Source: Belnapia arida (GTDB lineage: Bacteria > Pseudomonadota > Alphaproteobacteria > Acetobacterales > Acetobacteraceae). Taken from it: a stretch of 64,000 nt of DNA. Both the position numbers and the translations under genes were made by a program. The notes beneath the pieces are model-generated. The model worked only from the letters and a program-made list of their open reading frames with translations, was not told where the DNA came from and ran no database searches. This document shows, piece by piece, positions 1 to 10,022 of this stretch. Location: positions 124,001-188,000 of the forward strand of contig NZ_JAETWB010000008.1 in the NCBI RefSeq assembly GCF_016773205.1. Reading direction: 5' to 3'. Numbering within the stretch: the stretch's first letter is position 1; every line of letters begins with the position of its first letter.

Positions 1-830
1 CGGTGAACGAGATGTTCATCACCGCCGTCTTCTCCGCCAAATACGGCTGGTGGAACGAGCAGCGGACCGATGACCGCAGCTACGTCACCGCCATCAAGAA
101 CGTCGTGCGCGCCAACGTCATGGCGATGCAGGCGATCGTGCGGGTGCGGCCGGATGCGATCTTCATCCAGTCCGAATCGACCGAGCAGTTCCATGCCGAA
201 TGTCCGGATTCGCTGCTCCATGCCGACCACCGCAACGCCGAGCGCTTCCTGACGCTCGACCTGAACTACGGCCACCGCGTCTGCTCCTCGATGTACGAGT
301 ACCTGATGGACAACGGGATGACGCGGGAGGAGTACCACTTCTTCCAGCGCTCGGCCCCGGCGCTGAAGCGCCACTGCATCATGGGCAATGACTGGTACGC
401 GACCAACGAGCACATCATCGGCTCCAACGGCCACAGCCGCTGGGCCGGCGAGGTCTTCGGCTACGACACCGTGACGCGCGACTACCATACCCGCTACGGC
501 CTGCCGATCATGCACACCGAGACCAACATGGACGAGGGCCCGCGCGGCGACGAGGCCGAGCGCTGGCTGTGGAAGCAGTGGTCGGGCCTGATGCGCCTCC
601 GCCGCGATGGCGTGCCCATCCTCGGCTTCACCTGGTACTCGCTGACCGACCAGATCGACTGGACCCACGCGCTGCGCGAGCGCCGCGGCGACGTGAACCC
701 GCGCGGCCTCTACGACCTCGACCGCAAGATCCGGCCGGTCGGGCGTGCCTATCAGCGACTGATCGAGGGCTGGCGGCCGGTGCTGGCGCAGCAGGGCCAT
801 TGCCTCAGGCTGCCGGTGACGGCCGCCTGA
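1..830 (+). CDS. GH1-like glycoside hydrolase, C-terminal part (5' end outside window)
   Basis: This is the 3' part of a glycosidase gene; the reading frame is open at the left edge, so the true start lies outside. The first visible residues are VNEMF, matching the Asn-Glu that carries the acid/base in family 1 glycoside hydrolases. About 170 residues later HTETNMDEG fits the nucleophile Glu strand (E173 of the visible part). FTWYSLTDQIDW resembles the W-x-x-x-D segment near the end of GH1 barrels. The likely role is hydrolysis of a beta-glycoside or processing of a sugar conjugate; substrate unknown. It ends at TGA and converges on the Bug gene, with a hairpin between the two ends. Confidence 0.75.
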   Translation, partial: VNEMFITAVFSAKYGWWNEQRTDDRSYVTAIKNVVRANVMAMQAIVRVRPDAIFIQSESTEQFHAECPDSLLHADHRNAERFLTLDLNYGHRVCSSMYEYLMDNGMTREEYHFFQRSAPALKRHCIMGNDWYATNEHIIGSNGHSRWAGEVFGYDTVTRDYHTRYGLPIMHTETNMDEGPRGDEAERWLWKQWSGLMRLRRDGVPILGFTWYSLTDQIDWTHALRERRGDVNPRGLYDLDRKIRPVGRAYQRLIEGWRPVLAQQGHCLRLPVTAA

Positions 831-846
831 TGCGGAACGGGGCTGC

Positions 847-866
847 CGGCCCGGCTATTCGGGCCG
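847..866. terminator. Stem-loop between convergent gene ends
   Basis: A perfect 7-base inverted repeat, CGGCCCG and CGGGCCG, with a 6-base loop lies 17 bases past the GH1 stop and over the last codons of the Bug gene, whose TAG is in the loop. There is no T-run, so a terminator role is inferred from position and stem strength. Confidence 0.35.
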
Positions 867-1832
867 CAGCCCCATCCGCTGGACCACCTCGGTCCATTTC
901 CTCACCTCGGCGGCAAGGTAATCGCCGAAGGCTTCGGGCGGCCCGCTCTGCGGCTGGATGCCCTGGCGGGCCAGGGCACCGCCGACATCCGGCCGCGCCA
1001 TCGCATCCCGCATCGCCGCGTTCAGCCGGGCGATGACCGGGACCGGGGTGCCGGCGGGGGCGAGCACGCCGCCCCAGCTCACGGTCTCGAAGCCCGGCAC
1101 CGTCTCGGCGATGGCCTGCAACTCGGACGCTTCCGGCACCCGCTGGAGGGAGGTAACGGCGATGCCCCGCACCCGTCCGGACTGCACATGCGGCAGCAGC
1201 ACCGGCACCGTGTCGAAATTCACCGGGATGACGCCGGCGATGAGGTCGGCCGTTGACGGCGCGCTGCCGCGATAGGGCAGATGGGTGAGCTCGATGCCGG
1301 TCAGGCTCTTCAGCAGCTCCATCGCCATGTGGCCGGCCGAGCCGATGCCGGCGGACCCGTAGCTGAGTGCACCCGCCCGCTCCCGCGCATGGGCGAGGAA
1401 TTCCGGAAAGTTCCACACCGGCACGGCCGGGTTGACCGCCATGATCTGCGGAACGACGGACACCGCCATGACGGGCGCGAAATCGGCGATCGGATCGAAG
1501 GGGGTGCGGCTGCCGTAGAGGGCGGGGCCCATGCCGTTCGGCCCGGCATTGCCCATCAGCAGGGTATAGCCGTCCGGTGCGCTGCGGGCGACGAGCTCGG
1601 CGGCGATGAAACCGTTGGCGCCGGGCCGGTTCTCGACGATGAGAGTCTGGCCGAGCGAGGCTGTCAGATGCGGAGCCATCAGGCGGGCGATGATGTCGCT
1701 CGCCCCGCCCGGCGGATAGGGGATGACCATGCGGACCGGCCGCTGCGGCCATTCCCCTTGCGCGAGCGCCGGGCTGGCGAGCGCCAACCCGCCGAGGACG
1801 AGGCCGCGGCGGGTGGCGCTCACCGGCGTCAA
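855..1832 (-). CDS. Bug/TctC-family tripartite tricarboxylate transporter binding protein
   Basis: Periplasmic solute-binding protein of the Bug family (about 325 residues, the usual length). After an N-terminal export signal with RR and an ALAQ cleavage region comes the typical WPQRPVRMVIPYPPGGASD opening, followed by ENRPGANG and APDGYTLLMGN. These proteins bind carboxylates or small aromatic acids for TctA/TctB-type transporters. No tctA or tctB gene is present here, so it is an orphan, as is common in Bug-rich genomes. The start at 1832 is TTG overlapping the stop of the upstream FAD-subunit gene by 4 bases; a GTG at 1823 is the alternative. The overlap suggests co-expression with the molybdenum hydroxylase genes. 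Confidence 0.88.
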   Translation of the reverse strand: MTPVSATRRGLVLGGLALASPALAQGEWPQRPVRMVIPYPPGGASDIIARLMAPHLTASLGQTLIVENRPGANGFIAAELVARSAPDGYTLLMGNAGPNGMGPALYGSRTPFDPIADFAPVMAVSVVPQIMAVNPAVPVWNFPEFLAHARERAGALSYGSAGIGSAGHMAMELLKSLTGIELTHLPYRGSAPSTADLIAGVIPVNFDTVPVLLPHVQSGRVRGIAVTSLQRVPEASELQAIAETVPGFETVSWGGVLAPAGTPVPVIARLNAAMRDAMARPDVGGALARQGIQPQSGPPEAFGDYLAAEVRKWTEVVQRMGLRPE

Positions 1833-2623
1833 CCCGCCGCGGCGATGGCGCGCTTCGCCATGACCGTCACGAGATGGGCACGGTACTCGGCGCTGCCGTG
1901 GATGTCGCCGTTCAGCCCATCGGCCGGCTGCGTTACCCCGGCGACGGCGTCCGGCGACCAGTTGGCCGTCAACGCCTTCTCCATATCCGCCTGGCGGAAG
2001 ACGCCAGGGCCGGCGCCGTTGATCGCCACCCGCACCGCGCCGCCGGTCTTGGCGACGAAGGCGCCGGCCATCACGTAGCGGCTGGCCGGGTTGCGCATCT
2101 TGGCATAGCCGGCCTTCTCCGGGATCGGGAACTCGATCGCCACCAGCAGCTCGCCCGGCTCCAGCGCCGTGGTGAACATGCCTTGGAAGAAGTCATCCGC
2201 CGCGATGCGCCGCTTGTCGGTGACGATGGTCGCGTTCAGCCCGAGGACCGCCGAAGGGTAGTCCGCCGCCGGGTCATTGTTGGCGACGCTGCCGCCGATC
2301 GTGCCGCGGTTGCGCACCTGGGTGTCGCCGATGGTGCCGGCCATCTGGGCCAGCGCCGGGATCGCCGCCTTCACCTCGGGGCTGGTCGCCACCTCGACAT
2401 GCTTCGCCAGCGCGCCGATGACGAGCTTGTTGCCCTCCCGCTTGATCCCCCTCAGCTCGGCGATGCCGGAGAGGTCGACGACGGAAGTCGGCTTGTTCAG
2501 CCGGTGCTTCAGCGCCGGCAGCAGGGTCTGGCCGCCCGAGATCGGCCGCGCATCGGGGTCGGCCGAGAGCAGTTTCACCGCATCCGCCAGCGAGCCGGGC
2601 TTGTGGTACTCGAAGTCATACAT
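1829..2623 (-). CDS. CoxM-type FAD-binding subunit of a molybdenum hydroxylase
   Basis: Medium (FAD) subunit of a xanthine dehydrogenase/CO dehydrogenase-family enzyme, 264 residues against the usual 260-290. The two FAD pyrophosphate-binding motifs are visible: SGGQT at residues 29-33 and TIGG at 108-111, within IGDTQVRNRGTIGGSVANND. The subunit passes electrons from the 2Fe-2S subunit to the acceptor. It lies 15 bases after the large subunit gene and overlaps the Bug gene, so S-L-M-Bug read as one unit. The natural substrate cannot be told from this subunit. Confidence 0.92.
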   Translation of the reverse strand: MYDFEYHKPGSLADAVKLLSADPDARPISGGQTLLPALKHRLNKPTSVVDLSGIAELRGIKREGNKLVIGALAKHVEVATSPEVKAAIPALAQMAGTIGDTQVRNRGTIGGSVANNDPAADYPSAVLGLNATIVTDKRRIAADDFFQGMFTTALEPGELLVAIEFPIPEKAGYAKMRNPASRYVMAGAFVAKTGGAVRVAINGAGPGVFRQADMEKALTANWSPDAVAGVTQPADGLNGDIHGSAEYRAHLVTVMAKRAIAAAG

Positions 2624-2638
2624 CGCTCGATCCCCTGA

Positions 2639-5026
2639 TTATTCCGCGGCCATGGCCGGCCGGCTTGCGTTGATGATGCCCCAGATCTTCGCGGCCGTCG
2701 CCGGCATCTCGATGTGCCGGACGCCGTATTCCTTCAGCGCATCGACCACGGCGTTGATCACCGCCGGCGGCGAGCCGATCGCCCCCACCTCGCCGCAGCC
2801 CTTCACCCCGAGCGGGTTGTGGGTACAGAGGGTGGTGTGCGTTGCGACGCTCACCATCGGCAGGTCGTTCGCCCGCGGCATCTGGTAGTCCATGAAGCTT
2901 GCCGAGACGAGCTGCCCCTCGCTGTCATAGACGCAGGATTCGAGCAGCGCCTGGCCGATGCCCTGCGCCACGCCGCCCTGTACCTGGCCCTCGACGATCA
3001 TCGGGTTGATGACGCGCCCGACATCGTCAACGGCGGTGAAGTTGACCACGGTGGTGATGCCCGTCTCCGGCTCGATCTCCACCTCGCAGATATGGCAGCC
3101 GCCGGGATAGGTGAAGTTCTTCGGGTCGTAGAAGGCGGTCTCGTCGAGGCCTGGCTCCAGCTCCTCGATCGGGTAATTGTGCGGCACATAGGCGGTCAGC
3201 GCGATCTCGGCCCAGGACCTGGTCTTGTCCGTGCCGGCGACGCGGAAGGTACCGCGGTCGAACTCCACATCCTCGACCGAGGCCTCCATCAGATGCGCCG
3301 CGATGCGCCTGGCCTTGGCAACGATCTTGTCCATTGCCTTCACCATGGCCGAGCCGCCGACCGCGAGGCTGCGGCTGCCATAGGTGCCCATGCCGAAGGG
3401 AATCTTGGCGGTGTCGCCATGCACGACATCGACCTGCGCCAGCGGCACGCCGAGCCGGTCGGTGACGAGCTGGGCGAAGGTCGTCTCATGGCCCTGGCCG
3501 TGGCTGTGGGTGCCCGTCAGCACGGTGACGCTGCCCGTCGGATGCACCCGGATGGTGCCGACCTCGTACAGCCCCGCCCTGGCCCCGAGCGAGCCCACCA
3601 CCGCCGAGGGCGCGATGCCGCAGGCCTCGACATAGGTGGAGATGCCGATGCCGCGCAGCCTTCCGCGCGCCTTGGCCTCCGCCCGCCTCGCCTCGAAGCC
3701 GGCCCAGCCGGCGGCCTCCAGCGCCTGGTCCAGCGTGGCCTGATAGTCGCCGCTGTCATATTGCAACGCGACCGGCGTCTGGTAGGGGAAGGCATCGGCG
3801 GGGATGAAATTGCGCCGGCGGATCTCGACCCGGTCCATCCCCGTCTCGGCTGCCGCCACATCGACAAGGCGTTCCAGCAGGAAGGTCGCCTCCGGCCGCC
3901 CGGCGCCGCGATAGGCATCGACGGGGACGGTGTTGGTGAAGACCGCCTTCACCTCCGCATAGACGGTCGGAGTGGCATACACGCCCGACAGCAGCGTCGC
4001 ATAGAGATAGGTCGGAACACTCGTTGCGAAGGTCGAGAGGTAGGCGCCCATATTGGCGAGCGTCCGGACGTGCAGGGCGAGGAATTTGCCGTCGGCATCC
4101 ATCGCCAGCCGCGCCTTGGTCACATGGTCCCGCCCATGCGCATCGGTGATGAAGCTCTCCGTGCGCTCGGCTGTCCACTTCACCGGCCGCTTCACGCGGC
4201 CCGCGGCCCAGGTGACGATCGCCTCCTCGGCATAATGGAAGATCTTGGACCCGAAGCCGCCGCCCACATCCGGCGCCACGACCCGCAGCTTGTGCTCCGG
4301 CAGGTGAAGGACGAAGGCGCCCATCAGCAGCCGGATCACGTGCGGGTTCTGGCTGGTGGTGTAGAGGGTGTAGTCCTCCGTCGTCGGGTCGTAGTCGCCG
4401 ATGGCCGCGCGGGGCTCCATCGCATTCGGCACCAGCCGGTTGTTCACCAGATCGAACTCGACGACCTTCGCGGCCTTGATGAAGGCCGCCTCGTTCACTG
4501 CCTTGTCGCCGATATGCCAGTCGTAGCAGATATTGCCGGCGACATCGTCATGCACCAGCGATGCGCCCGGGGCGAGCGCCGCCTCCAGGGTGGCGACGGC
4601 CGGCAATACCTCGTACTCGACCTGGATGGCCTCGGCCGCGTCCTTCGCCTGGGCCCGGGTCTCCGCGATCACCGCCGCGACGGCATCGCCGACGAAGCGC
4701 ACCTTGCCGACCGCCAGCACGGGGTGCATCGGCTCCGCCATCGGCGTGCCGTCCTTGTTGTGGATCTGCCAGCCGCAGGGGATGCCCCCGAGGTCGGGCA
4801 TGTCGGCCCCGGTGAAGATGGCAACCACGCCCGGCATGGCCGCGGCCGCCGCGGTGTCGATGGAGGTGATGCGCCCATGGGCATGCGGGCTGCGTAGGAT
4901 GGCCGCATAGGTCTGGCCGGGCCGGTTGATGTCATCCGTGTACTGGCCGCGGCCGGAGAGGAAGCGCAGGTCCTCCTTGCGCTTCACGCTGGCGCCGATG
5001 CCTTCGAACGGGGTCACGACATTCAT
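2639..5026 (-). CDS. CoxL-type molybdopterin large subunit, form II
   Basis: Catalytic molybdenum-cofactor subunit of the xanthine oxidase/CO dehydrogenase family, 795 residues, full length. The active-site loop reads AYRGAGR at residues 371-377, the form II signature, not the AYxCSFR loop of proven form I CO dehydrogenases that carries the Cu-ligating Cys. The conserved catalytic Glu is in [14 protein letters not shown] (E746). QNPHVIR and [12 protein letters not shown] are the family cofactor contacts. It probably hydroxylates an organic substrate rather than oxidising CO; the true substrate is unknown. None of the usual cox maturation genes (coxD, E, F, G) are in the window. Confidence 0.92.
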   Translation of the reverse strand: MNVVTPFEGIGASVKRKEDLRFLSGRGQYTDDINRPGQTYAAILRSPHAHGRITSIDTAAAAAMPGVVAIFTGADMPDLGGIPCGWQIHNKDGTPMAEPMHPVLAVGKVRFVGDAVAAVIAETRAQAKDAAEAIQVEYEVLPAVATLEAALAPGASLVHDDVAGNICYDWHIGDKAVNEAAFIKAAKVVEFDLVNNRLVPNAMEPRAAIGDYDPTTEDYTLYTTSQNPHVIRLLMGAFVLHLPEHKLRVVAPDVGGGFGSKIFHYAEEAIVTWAAGRVKRPVKWTAERTESFITDAHGRDHVTKARLAMDADGKFLALHVRTLANMGAYLSTFATSVPTYLYATLLSGVYATPTVYAEVKAVFTNTVPVDAYRGAGRPEATFLLERLVDVAAAETGMDRVEIRRRNFIPADAFPYQTPVALQYDSGDYQATLDQALEAAGWAGFEARRAEAKARGRLRGIGISTYVEACGIAPSAVVGSLGARAGLYEVGTIRVHPTGSVTVLTGTHSHGQGHETTFAQLVTDRLGVPLAQVDVVHGDTAKIPFGMGTYGSRSLAVGGSAMVKAMDKIVAKARRIAAHLMEASVEDVEFDRGTFRVAGTDKTRSWAEIALTAYVPHNYPIEELEPGLDETAFYDPKNFTYPGGCHICEVEIEPETGITTVVNFTAVDDVGRVINPMIVEGQVQGGVAQGIGQALLESCVYDSEGQLVSASFMDYQMPRANDLPMVSVATHTTLCTHNPLGVKGCGEVGAIGSPPAVINAVVDALKEYGVRHIEMPATAAKIWGIINASRPAMAAE

Positions 5027-5079
5027 TGCAACGCCTCCCTGGGTGCTGCTGCCCCGCCTTTGCGGCAGGATCTCTTATG

Positions 5080-5105
5080 GGGCGCGCGGGGGATGCCGCG
5101 CGCCC
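5080..5105 (-). other. Strong stem-loop between the small and large subunit genes
   Basis: A perfect 10-base inverted repeat, GGGCGCGCGG and CCGCGCGCCC with a 6-base loop, lies 13 bases after the stop of the 2Fe-2S subunit gene and about 50 bases before the large subunit start. It has no T-tail. It may stabilise the upstream message or partly end transcription; this is inferred from structure only. Confidence 0.4.
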
Positions 5106-5118
5106 ATGCGGCGGTGCC

Positions 5119-5622
<504 letters not shown>

Positions 5623-5732
5623 GCCGCGCCTCCCCCGATCCATTGGAAATCCGACGCCCCGCGCAACGAGGGGCATCCGTGGGTGGAAAGGTCGCCTCGC
5701 ACCCGGCTTCCGTCAAGGACCAGAGCGGGAGA

Positions 5733-6041
5733 TCAGCCGCGTCCGGCTGTCTCGGGTGCCGGAATCAGGCGTTTCCGCCCCCGCGTGGCCAGCACCAACC
5801 CCCCGAGCAACAGCGTGCCGACCGGCCAGACGAGCCAAAGCGTGCCGATGGCCATCGCCCCGAACAGCCCGGCCCCCATCGCCACCTCGGGGTCTGGCCC
5901 TGACAGATAGGGTGTGACGGCCGCGCAGGTGCCGAGGCTGCCAACCAGCATCAGCAGCTGGAAGCCCCAGAAGCACCATTTCACCACCCGGCCGAAGCGG
6001 CTGCGCCGCTCCCGCACCTCCAGCAGGACCGGCTCTGCCAT
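5733..6041 (-). CDS. Small membrane protein of unknown function
   Basis: 102 residues with a basic N-terminus ([14 protein letters not shown]) and two clear hydrophobic stretches, roughly residues 22-45 and 55-85, ending in a basic tail (TRGRKR). I do not recognise the family. It starts 4 bases after the peptide-transporter ATPase gene, so it is probably translated with it. A link to the transporter is only positional. Confidence 0.6.
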   Translation of the reverse strand: MAEPVLLEVRERRSRFGRVVKWCFWGFQLLMLVGSLGTCAAVTPYLSGPDPEVAMGAGLFGAMAIGTLWLVWPVGTLLLGGLVLATRGRKRLIPAPETAGRG

Positions 6042-6044
6042 GGG

Positions 6045-7085
6045 TCAGACGGCGAGCAGCGCCTGCCCCTTGGCCACCGCCAGCGGGTTCCGGTCCGCCG
6101 AGAGGTCGTGCAGGTGGCAGGCCGCAAGGTGCCCCGCCTCCAGCGCGGTCGGCACCGGGCGCAGCGGCGGCTCCTCGACCCGGCAGCGGTCGAAGGCATA
6201 GGGGCAGCGGGTGTGGAAGCGGCAGCCCTTGGGCGGGTTGATCGGGCTCGGCACGTCGCCCTTGAGGATGACCCGCTCGCGCGCCTTGCCCGGCATCGGC
6301 ACCGGCACGGCGGAGAGCAGCGCCTCGGTATAGGGGTGCTTCGGCGCGGCGAAGAGGCTGCGCTTCGGCGCCACCTCGGCGATCTTGCCGAGATACATCA
6401 CCGCCACCCGATGCGTCATGTGCTCGACGATCGCCAGGTCATGGCTGATGAAGAGCAGGGCGAGGCCGAGCCGCTCCTGCAGCTCCTGCAGCAGGTTGAC
6501 GATCTGCGCCTTCACCGAGACGTCGAGCGCCGACACGGCCTCGTCGCAGATGATGAGGTCCGGCTCGGCTGCGAGCGCCCGGGCGATGCCGATTCGCTGC
6601 CGCTGCCCGCCGCTGAACTCGTGCGGCCAGCGGTTCACCGCGTCGCGCGGCAGCCGCACCGTGTCCATCAGCTTGCCGACCTTCTCCTCCAGCTCGGCAC
6701 CGCTCCGCGCCAGGCCGAAGTTATGGATCGGCTCGGCCAGGATGTCGCGCACCCGCATGCGCGGGTTGAGCGAGGAGAAGGGATCCTGGAAGACCACCTG
6801 CATGCGCCGCCGCAGCGGCCGCAGCACGCTCGACGACATGTCGTCGATCCGCTTGCCGTCCAGCACCACCTGCCCGGCGGTGATGGGGAAGAGCTTGAGG
6901 ATCGCCTTGCCGACGGTTGACTTGCCGCAGCCGCTCTCGCCGACGAGGGAGAGGGTCTCGCCCTTGTTGATGTGGAAGGAGATGCCGTCCACCGCGTAGA
7001 CATGGCCGGTGACGCCGCCGAAGAAGCCGCCCTTGATAGGGAAATGCTTCTTCAGGTCCTGGACATCGAGCAGCGGGGAGCTCAT
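6045..7085 (-). CDS. Oligopeptide/dipeptide-type ABC transporter ATPase (DppF/OppF-like)
   Basis: Cytoplasmic ATPase of a peptide/nickel-class importer, 346 residues. Walker A is GESGCGKST at residues 49-57, the signature is FSGGQRQR, and Walker B is [12 protein letters not shown]. The C-terminal oligo_HPY extension with the Cys-rich [14 protein letters not shown] marks the DppF/OppF subfamily. It works as a heterodimer with the DppD-like protein encoded just upstream, overlapping by 4 bases. It is the last of four membrane and motor genes that follow the binding-protein series. Confidence 0.93.
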   Translation of the reverse strand: MSSPLLDVQDLKKHFPIKGGFFGGVTGHVYAVDGISFHINKGETLSLVGESGCGKSTVGKAILKLFPITAGQVVLDGKRIDDMSSSVLRPLRRRMQVVFQDPFSSLNPRMRVRDILAEPIHNFGLARSGAELEEKVGKLMDTVRLPRDAVNRWPHEFSGGQRQRIGIARALAAEPDLIICDEAVSALDVSVKAQIVNLLQELQERLGLALLFISHDLAIVEHMTHRVAVMYLGKIAEVAPKRSLFAAPKHPYTEALLSAVPVPMPGKARERVILKGDVPSPINPPKGCRFHTRCPYAFDRCRVEEPPLRPVPTALEAGHLAACHLHDLSADRNPLAVAKGQALLAV

Positions 7086-8080
7086 GCGGCGATCGCCCCT
7101 TCCTTGAGTGCGTAGTGGCAGGCGGCGACGTGGCGCGGCGCCTTCTCCTCGAGCGCCGGCGCCACCTTCACGCAGAGATCGGTCGCATGCGGGCAGCGCG
7201 AGGCGAAGACGCAGCCGGGGATCTTCTGCTTGAGGCTCGGCACCAGGCCGGGGATCTCGGCAAGCCGCGTCTCCGTACCCGTCAGCGAGGAGCCGAGCTT
7301 CGGCATCGAGCCGAGCAGCCCCTGGGTATAGGGGTGGCGCGGGGTGTTGAAGAGCTCGACGACCGGCGCTTCCTCAACCTTCTTGCCGGCATACATGACC
7401 ACCACCCGCTCCGCGACCTCGGCAACCACGCCGAGGTCATGGGTGATGAGCACGATGGCGGCGCCGACGGTGTTCTTCAGCCCGCGCATCAGCTCGAGGA
7501 TCTGCGCCTGGATGGTGACGTCGAGCGCCGTGGTCGGCTCGTCGGCGATCAGCAGCTTCGGGTTGCAGGCCAGCGCAATGGCGATCATCACACGCTGGCG
7601 CATGCCGCCCGAGAGCTGGTGCGGATATTCGCGCACGCGCCGCCCCGGCTCCGGGATGCCGACCAGCTTCAGCATCTCGACGGCCTTGGCCTCGGCGTCA
7701 CGCGCCGAGAGGCCCTGGTGCAGGCGCAGCGTCTCGCCGATCTGCCGGCCGATATTCAGCACCGGGTTCAGCGAGGTCATCGGCTCCTGGAAGATCATGC
7801 TGATCTCGTTGCCGCGGATGGCACGCATCTCGGGCTCGGAGAGCTTCAGCAGGTCCTTGCCCTGGAAGCGGATGGAGCCGGCGATCTTGCCCGGCGGCTC
7901 CGGGATGAGGCGGAGGATCGACATCGAGGTGACGGACTTGCCGCACCCCGATTCGCCGACGATCGCCACCGTCTCCCCGGCGTTGACATGGAAGCTGACG
8001 CCATCCACCGCGCGGTTGATGCCATCCGGCGTGCGGAAATGCGTCTGCAGGTTCTCGACGACGAGAAGCGGCTCGGCCAT
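7082..8080 (-). CDS. Oligopeptide/dipeptide-type ABC transporter ATPase (DppD/OppD-like)
   Basis: 332-residue ATPase with Walker A GESGCGKS at residues 42-49, Q-loop [10 protein letters not shown], signature LSGGMRQR and Walker [13 protein letters not shown], plus the C-terminal oligo_HPY domain ([14 protein letters not shown]). It pairs with the DppF-like protein. Its stop overlaps the next gene's start by 4 bases and its start lies 3 bases after the DppC-like stop, so the four transporter genes are tightly coupled. Confidence 0.93.
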   Translation of the reverse strand: MAEPLLVVENLQTHFRTPDGINRAVDGVSFHVNAGETVAIVGESGCGKSVTSMSILRLIPEPPGKIAGSIRFQGKDLLKLSEPEMRAIRGNEISMIFQEPMTSLNPVLNIGRQIGETLRLHQGLSARDAEAKAVEMLKLVGIPEPGRRVREYPHQLSGGMRQRVMIAIALACNPKLLIADEPTTALDVTIQAQILELMRGLKNTVGAAIVLITHDLGVVAEVAERVVVMYAGKKVEEAPVVELFNTPRHPYTQGLLGSMPKLGSSLTGTETRLAEIPGLVPSLKQKIPGCVFASRCPHATDLCVKVAPALEEKAPRHVAACHYALKEGAIAA

Positions 8081-8083
8081 GGC

Positions 8084-9004
8084 TCAGACCCTCTTTGCCA
8101 TGCGCGGATCGAGCGCGTCGCGCAGGCCGTCGCCGAGCAGGTTGATCGCGAGCACCGTGATCGACAGGAACACCGCGGGGAAGAAGACGATATAGGGCTT
8201 CACCTGCCAGAGGGCCCGGCCCTCGGCCATGATGTTGCCCCAGGAGGGGATGATCGGCGGCGTGCCCGCGCCGATGAAGGAGAGGATCGCCTCCGTGATC
8301 ATTGCCGCGCCGCAGACATAGGTCGCCTGCACGGTGATGGGCGCGAGCGTATTGGGCAGGATGTGCCGCAGGATGATGCGCGGCGTCCGGCTGCCCGCGG
8401 CGACGGCGGCATCCACATAGGGCTGCTCGCGGAGCGAGAGCACCACGCCGCGCACCAGGCGCGAGACGCGCGGGATCTCGGCGATGGTGATGGCGAGGAT
8501 GACGTTCTGCACGCTGCCCCGGGTGAGGGCCATCAGCGCAATGGCGAGCAGGATGGAGGGGATCGACATCATCCCGTCCATGATCCGCATGATGATGCTG
8601 TCCGCCCAGCGCACATAGCCGGAGACGAGGCCGATCGTGAGGCCGATCACCGAGGCGAAGAAGGCGACCGAGAAGCCGACGATCAGCGAGATCCGCGCGC
8701 CGTAGAGCACGCGGGAATAGACGTCGCGCCCCAGCATGTCGGTGCCGAACCAGTACATGGCCGAGGGCTCGCGCGTGCGCCGCGCCGGCGCCAGGGCGGT
8801 CGGGTCGACCGTCCAGAGCAGCGGCGCGAAGACGGCGACGCCGACCATCAGCAGCAGCAGGAAGCCGCCGATGGCCATGGTCGGGTTGCGCCGGACGAAG
8901 CCGATGAGGCCCCGCCTTGGCTTCACCGGCGGCAGGACGTCGCCCATCGGCGGAGCCGCGGCGACCTCCTGCGGCGGGGCGGAGGAGAGGACGGCGGAGG
9001 ACAT
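8084..9004 (-). CDS. Peptide-type ABC transporter permease (DppC-like)
   Basis: 306-residue inner-membrane permease of the DppC/OppC type. A cytoplasmic N-terminus carries a first membrane segment around residues 42-62, followed by the large periplasmic loop with [20 protein letters not shown] that is diagnostic of this subfamily. Further membrane spans and the ATPase-contacting EAA loop ([20 protein letters not shown]) follow. It overlaps the DppB-like stop by one base. Confidence 0.92.
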   Translation of the reverse strand: MSSAVLSSAPPQEVAAAPPMGDVLPPVKPRRGLIGFVRRNPTMAIGGFLLLLMVGVAVFAPLLWTVDPTALAPARRTREPSAMYWFGTDMLGRDVYSRVLYGARISLIVGFSVAFFASVIGLTIGLVSGYVRWADSIIMRIMDGMMSIPSILLAIALMALTRGSVQNVILAITIAEIPRVSRLVRGVVLSLREQPYVDAAVAAGSRTPRIILRHILPNTLAPITVQATYVCGAAMITEAILSFIGAGTPPIIPSWGNIMAEGRALWQVKPYIVFFPAVFLSITVLAINLLGDGLRDALDPRMAKRV

Positions 9005-9945
9005 CAGTAGCGGATCCTCGGATCGAAGAGGGTATAGGCCAGGTCGATCACCAGGTTGACCAACACGTAGACGAAGCTGAACAGCAGCACGACGCCCTGG
9101 ATCACCGGGTAATCGCGGCGCAGGATGGCATCCACCGTCAGCCGGCCGAGGCCGGGGATGGCGAAGACGCTCTCCGTCACCACCGCGCCGCCGATCAGCA
9201 GGGCGATGCCGATGCCGATGACGGTGACGATCGGCACGGCGGCATTCTTCAGCGCATGCAGGAAGAGGATGTTGCGCTGACCGGCGCCCTTAGCGCGCGC
9301 CGTGCGGATGTAGTCCTGCTGCAGCACCTCGAGCATGGTCGCCCGGGTGATGCGGGCGATCAGCGCGATATAGACCCCGCCCAGCGCGATGGATGGCAGG
9401 ATCAAGTTCTCCAGCCAGGGGAAGAAGCCTTCCTCGAACTTCGTGTAGCCCTGCACCGGCAGCCAGTCGAGCTCGAGCGCGAAGATATAGGCCAGCACAT
9501 AGCCGACGACGAAGACCGGCACCGAGAAGCCGAGCACGGCGAAGCCCATCACCGCGCGGTCGATCCAGCTACCCTGCTTCCAGGCGGCGATGACGCCCAT
9601 CGGCACGGCGATGCTGACGGCGAGGCAGAGGGTGAGGACCATCAGCGAGACCGTGGGCTCGATCCGCTGCTGAATCATCGTCGTCACCGGCAGGTTGGTG
9701 AAGATCGAGACGCCCATGTCGCCGTTGAGGATGTTCCACACCCATTCCCCGAACCGGACCAGGAAGGGCCGGTCGAGGCCAAGCGAGGCGCGGATGCGCT
9801 CCACATCCTGCGGCGTCGCCTGGTCGCCGGCGATGACGGCGGCCGGGTCGCCGGGCGCGATGTAGAGCAGGCTGAAGACAAAAAGCGCAACAATGGCCAT
9901 CACCGGAATGGTGGCCAGGACGCGCCGGACTGCATAGGCGAACAT
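9004..9945 (-). CDS. Peptide-type ABC transporter permease (DppB-like)
   Basis: 313-residue permease with a first membrane helix at residues 9-30, the periplasmic segment beginning PGDPAAVIAGDQATPQ, and five further hydrophobic stretches. The EAA loop is RTARAKGAGQRNILFLHALKNA. It forms the translocation pore with the DppC-like protein. The start ATG has a strong AAGGAGG about 6 bases upstream. It is separated from the preceding binding-protein gene by 77 bases holding a stem-loop. Confidence 0.92.
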   Translation of the reverse strand: MFAYAVRRVLATIPVMAIVALFVFSLLYIAPGDPAAVIAGDQATPQDVERIRASLGLDRPFLVRFGEWVWNILNGDMGVSIFTNLPVTTMIQQRIEPTVSLMVLTLCLAVSIAVPMGVIAAWKQGSWIDRAVMGFAVLGFSVPVFVVGYVLAYIFALELDWLPVQGYTKFEEGFFPWLENLILPSIALGGVYIALIARITRATMLEVLQQDYIRTARAKGAGQRNILFLHALKNAAVPIVTVIGIGIALLIGGAVVTESVFAIPGLGRLTVDAILRRDYPVIQGVVLLFSFVYVLVNLVIDLAYTLFDPRIRY

Positions 9946-9972
9946 GGCGCCTCCTTACGCTTGAGAGAGTTC

Positions 9973-9997
9973 CGCGCAACCGGTTTGCGGCTGCGCG
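9973..9997 (-). other. Stem-loop between the last binding-protein gene and the permease gene
   Basis: Two nested alternatives are visible: CGCAA/TTGCG arms around CCGGT (9975-9989) and CGCGCA/TGCGCG arms at 9973-9978 and 9992-9997. No T-run follows. Such hairpins after binding-protein genes often set a higher level for the binding protein than for the pore; here that is inferred. Confidence 0.35.
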
Positions 9998-10022
9998 AAG
10001 CTTCCGATCTTATCCATCACAG

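Noticed and set aside
2714-4897. 727-codon plus-strand open frame opposite the Mo large subunit
   Set aside because: Antisense shadow of a gene with clear family motifs; its translation is Arg/Gly/His-rich low complexity with no domain.
2639-5026. True (form I) aerobic CO dehydrogenase
   Set aside because: The active-site loop is AYRGAGR without the Cys of form I, and accessory cox genes are absent.
5623-5732. TTGACG as a -35 box before the 2Fe-2S subunit gene
   Set aside because: No acceptable -10 sequence at the right distance; kept out of the feature list.
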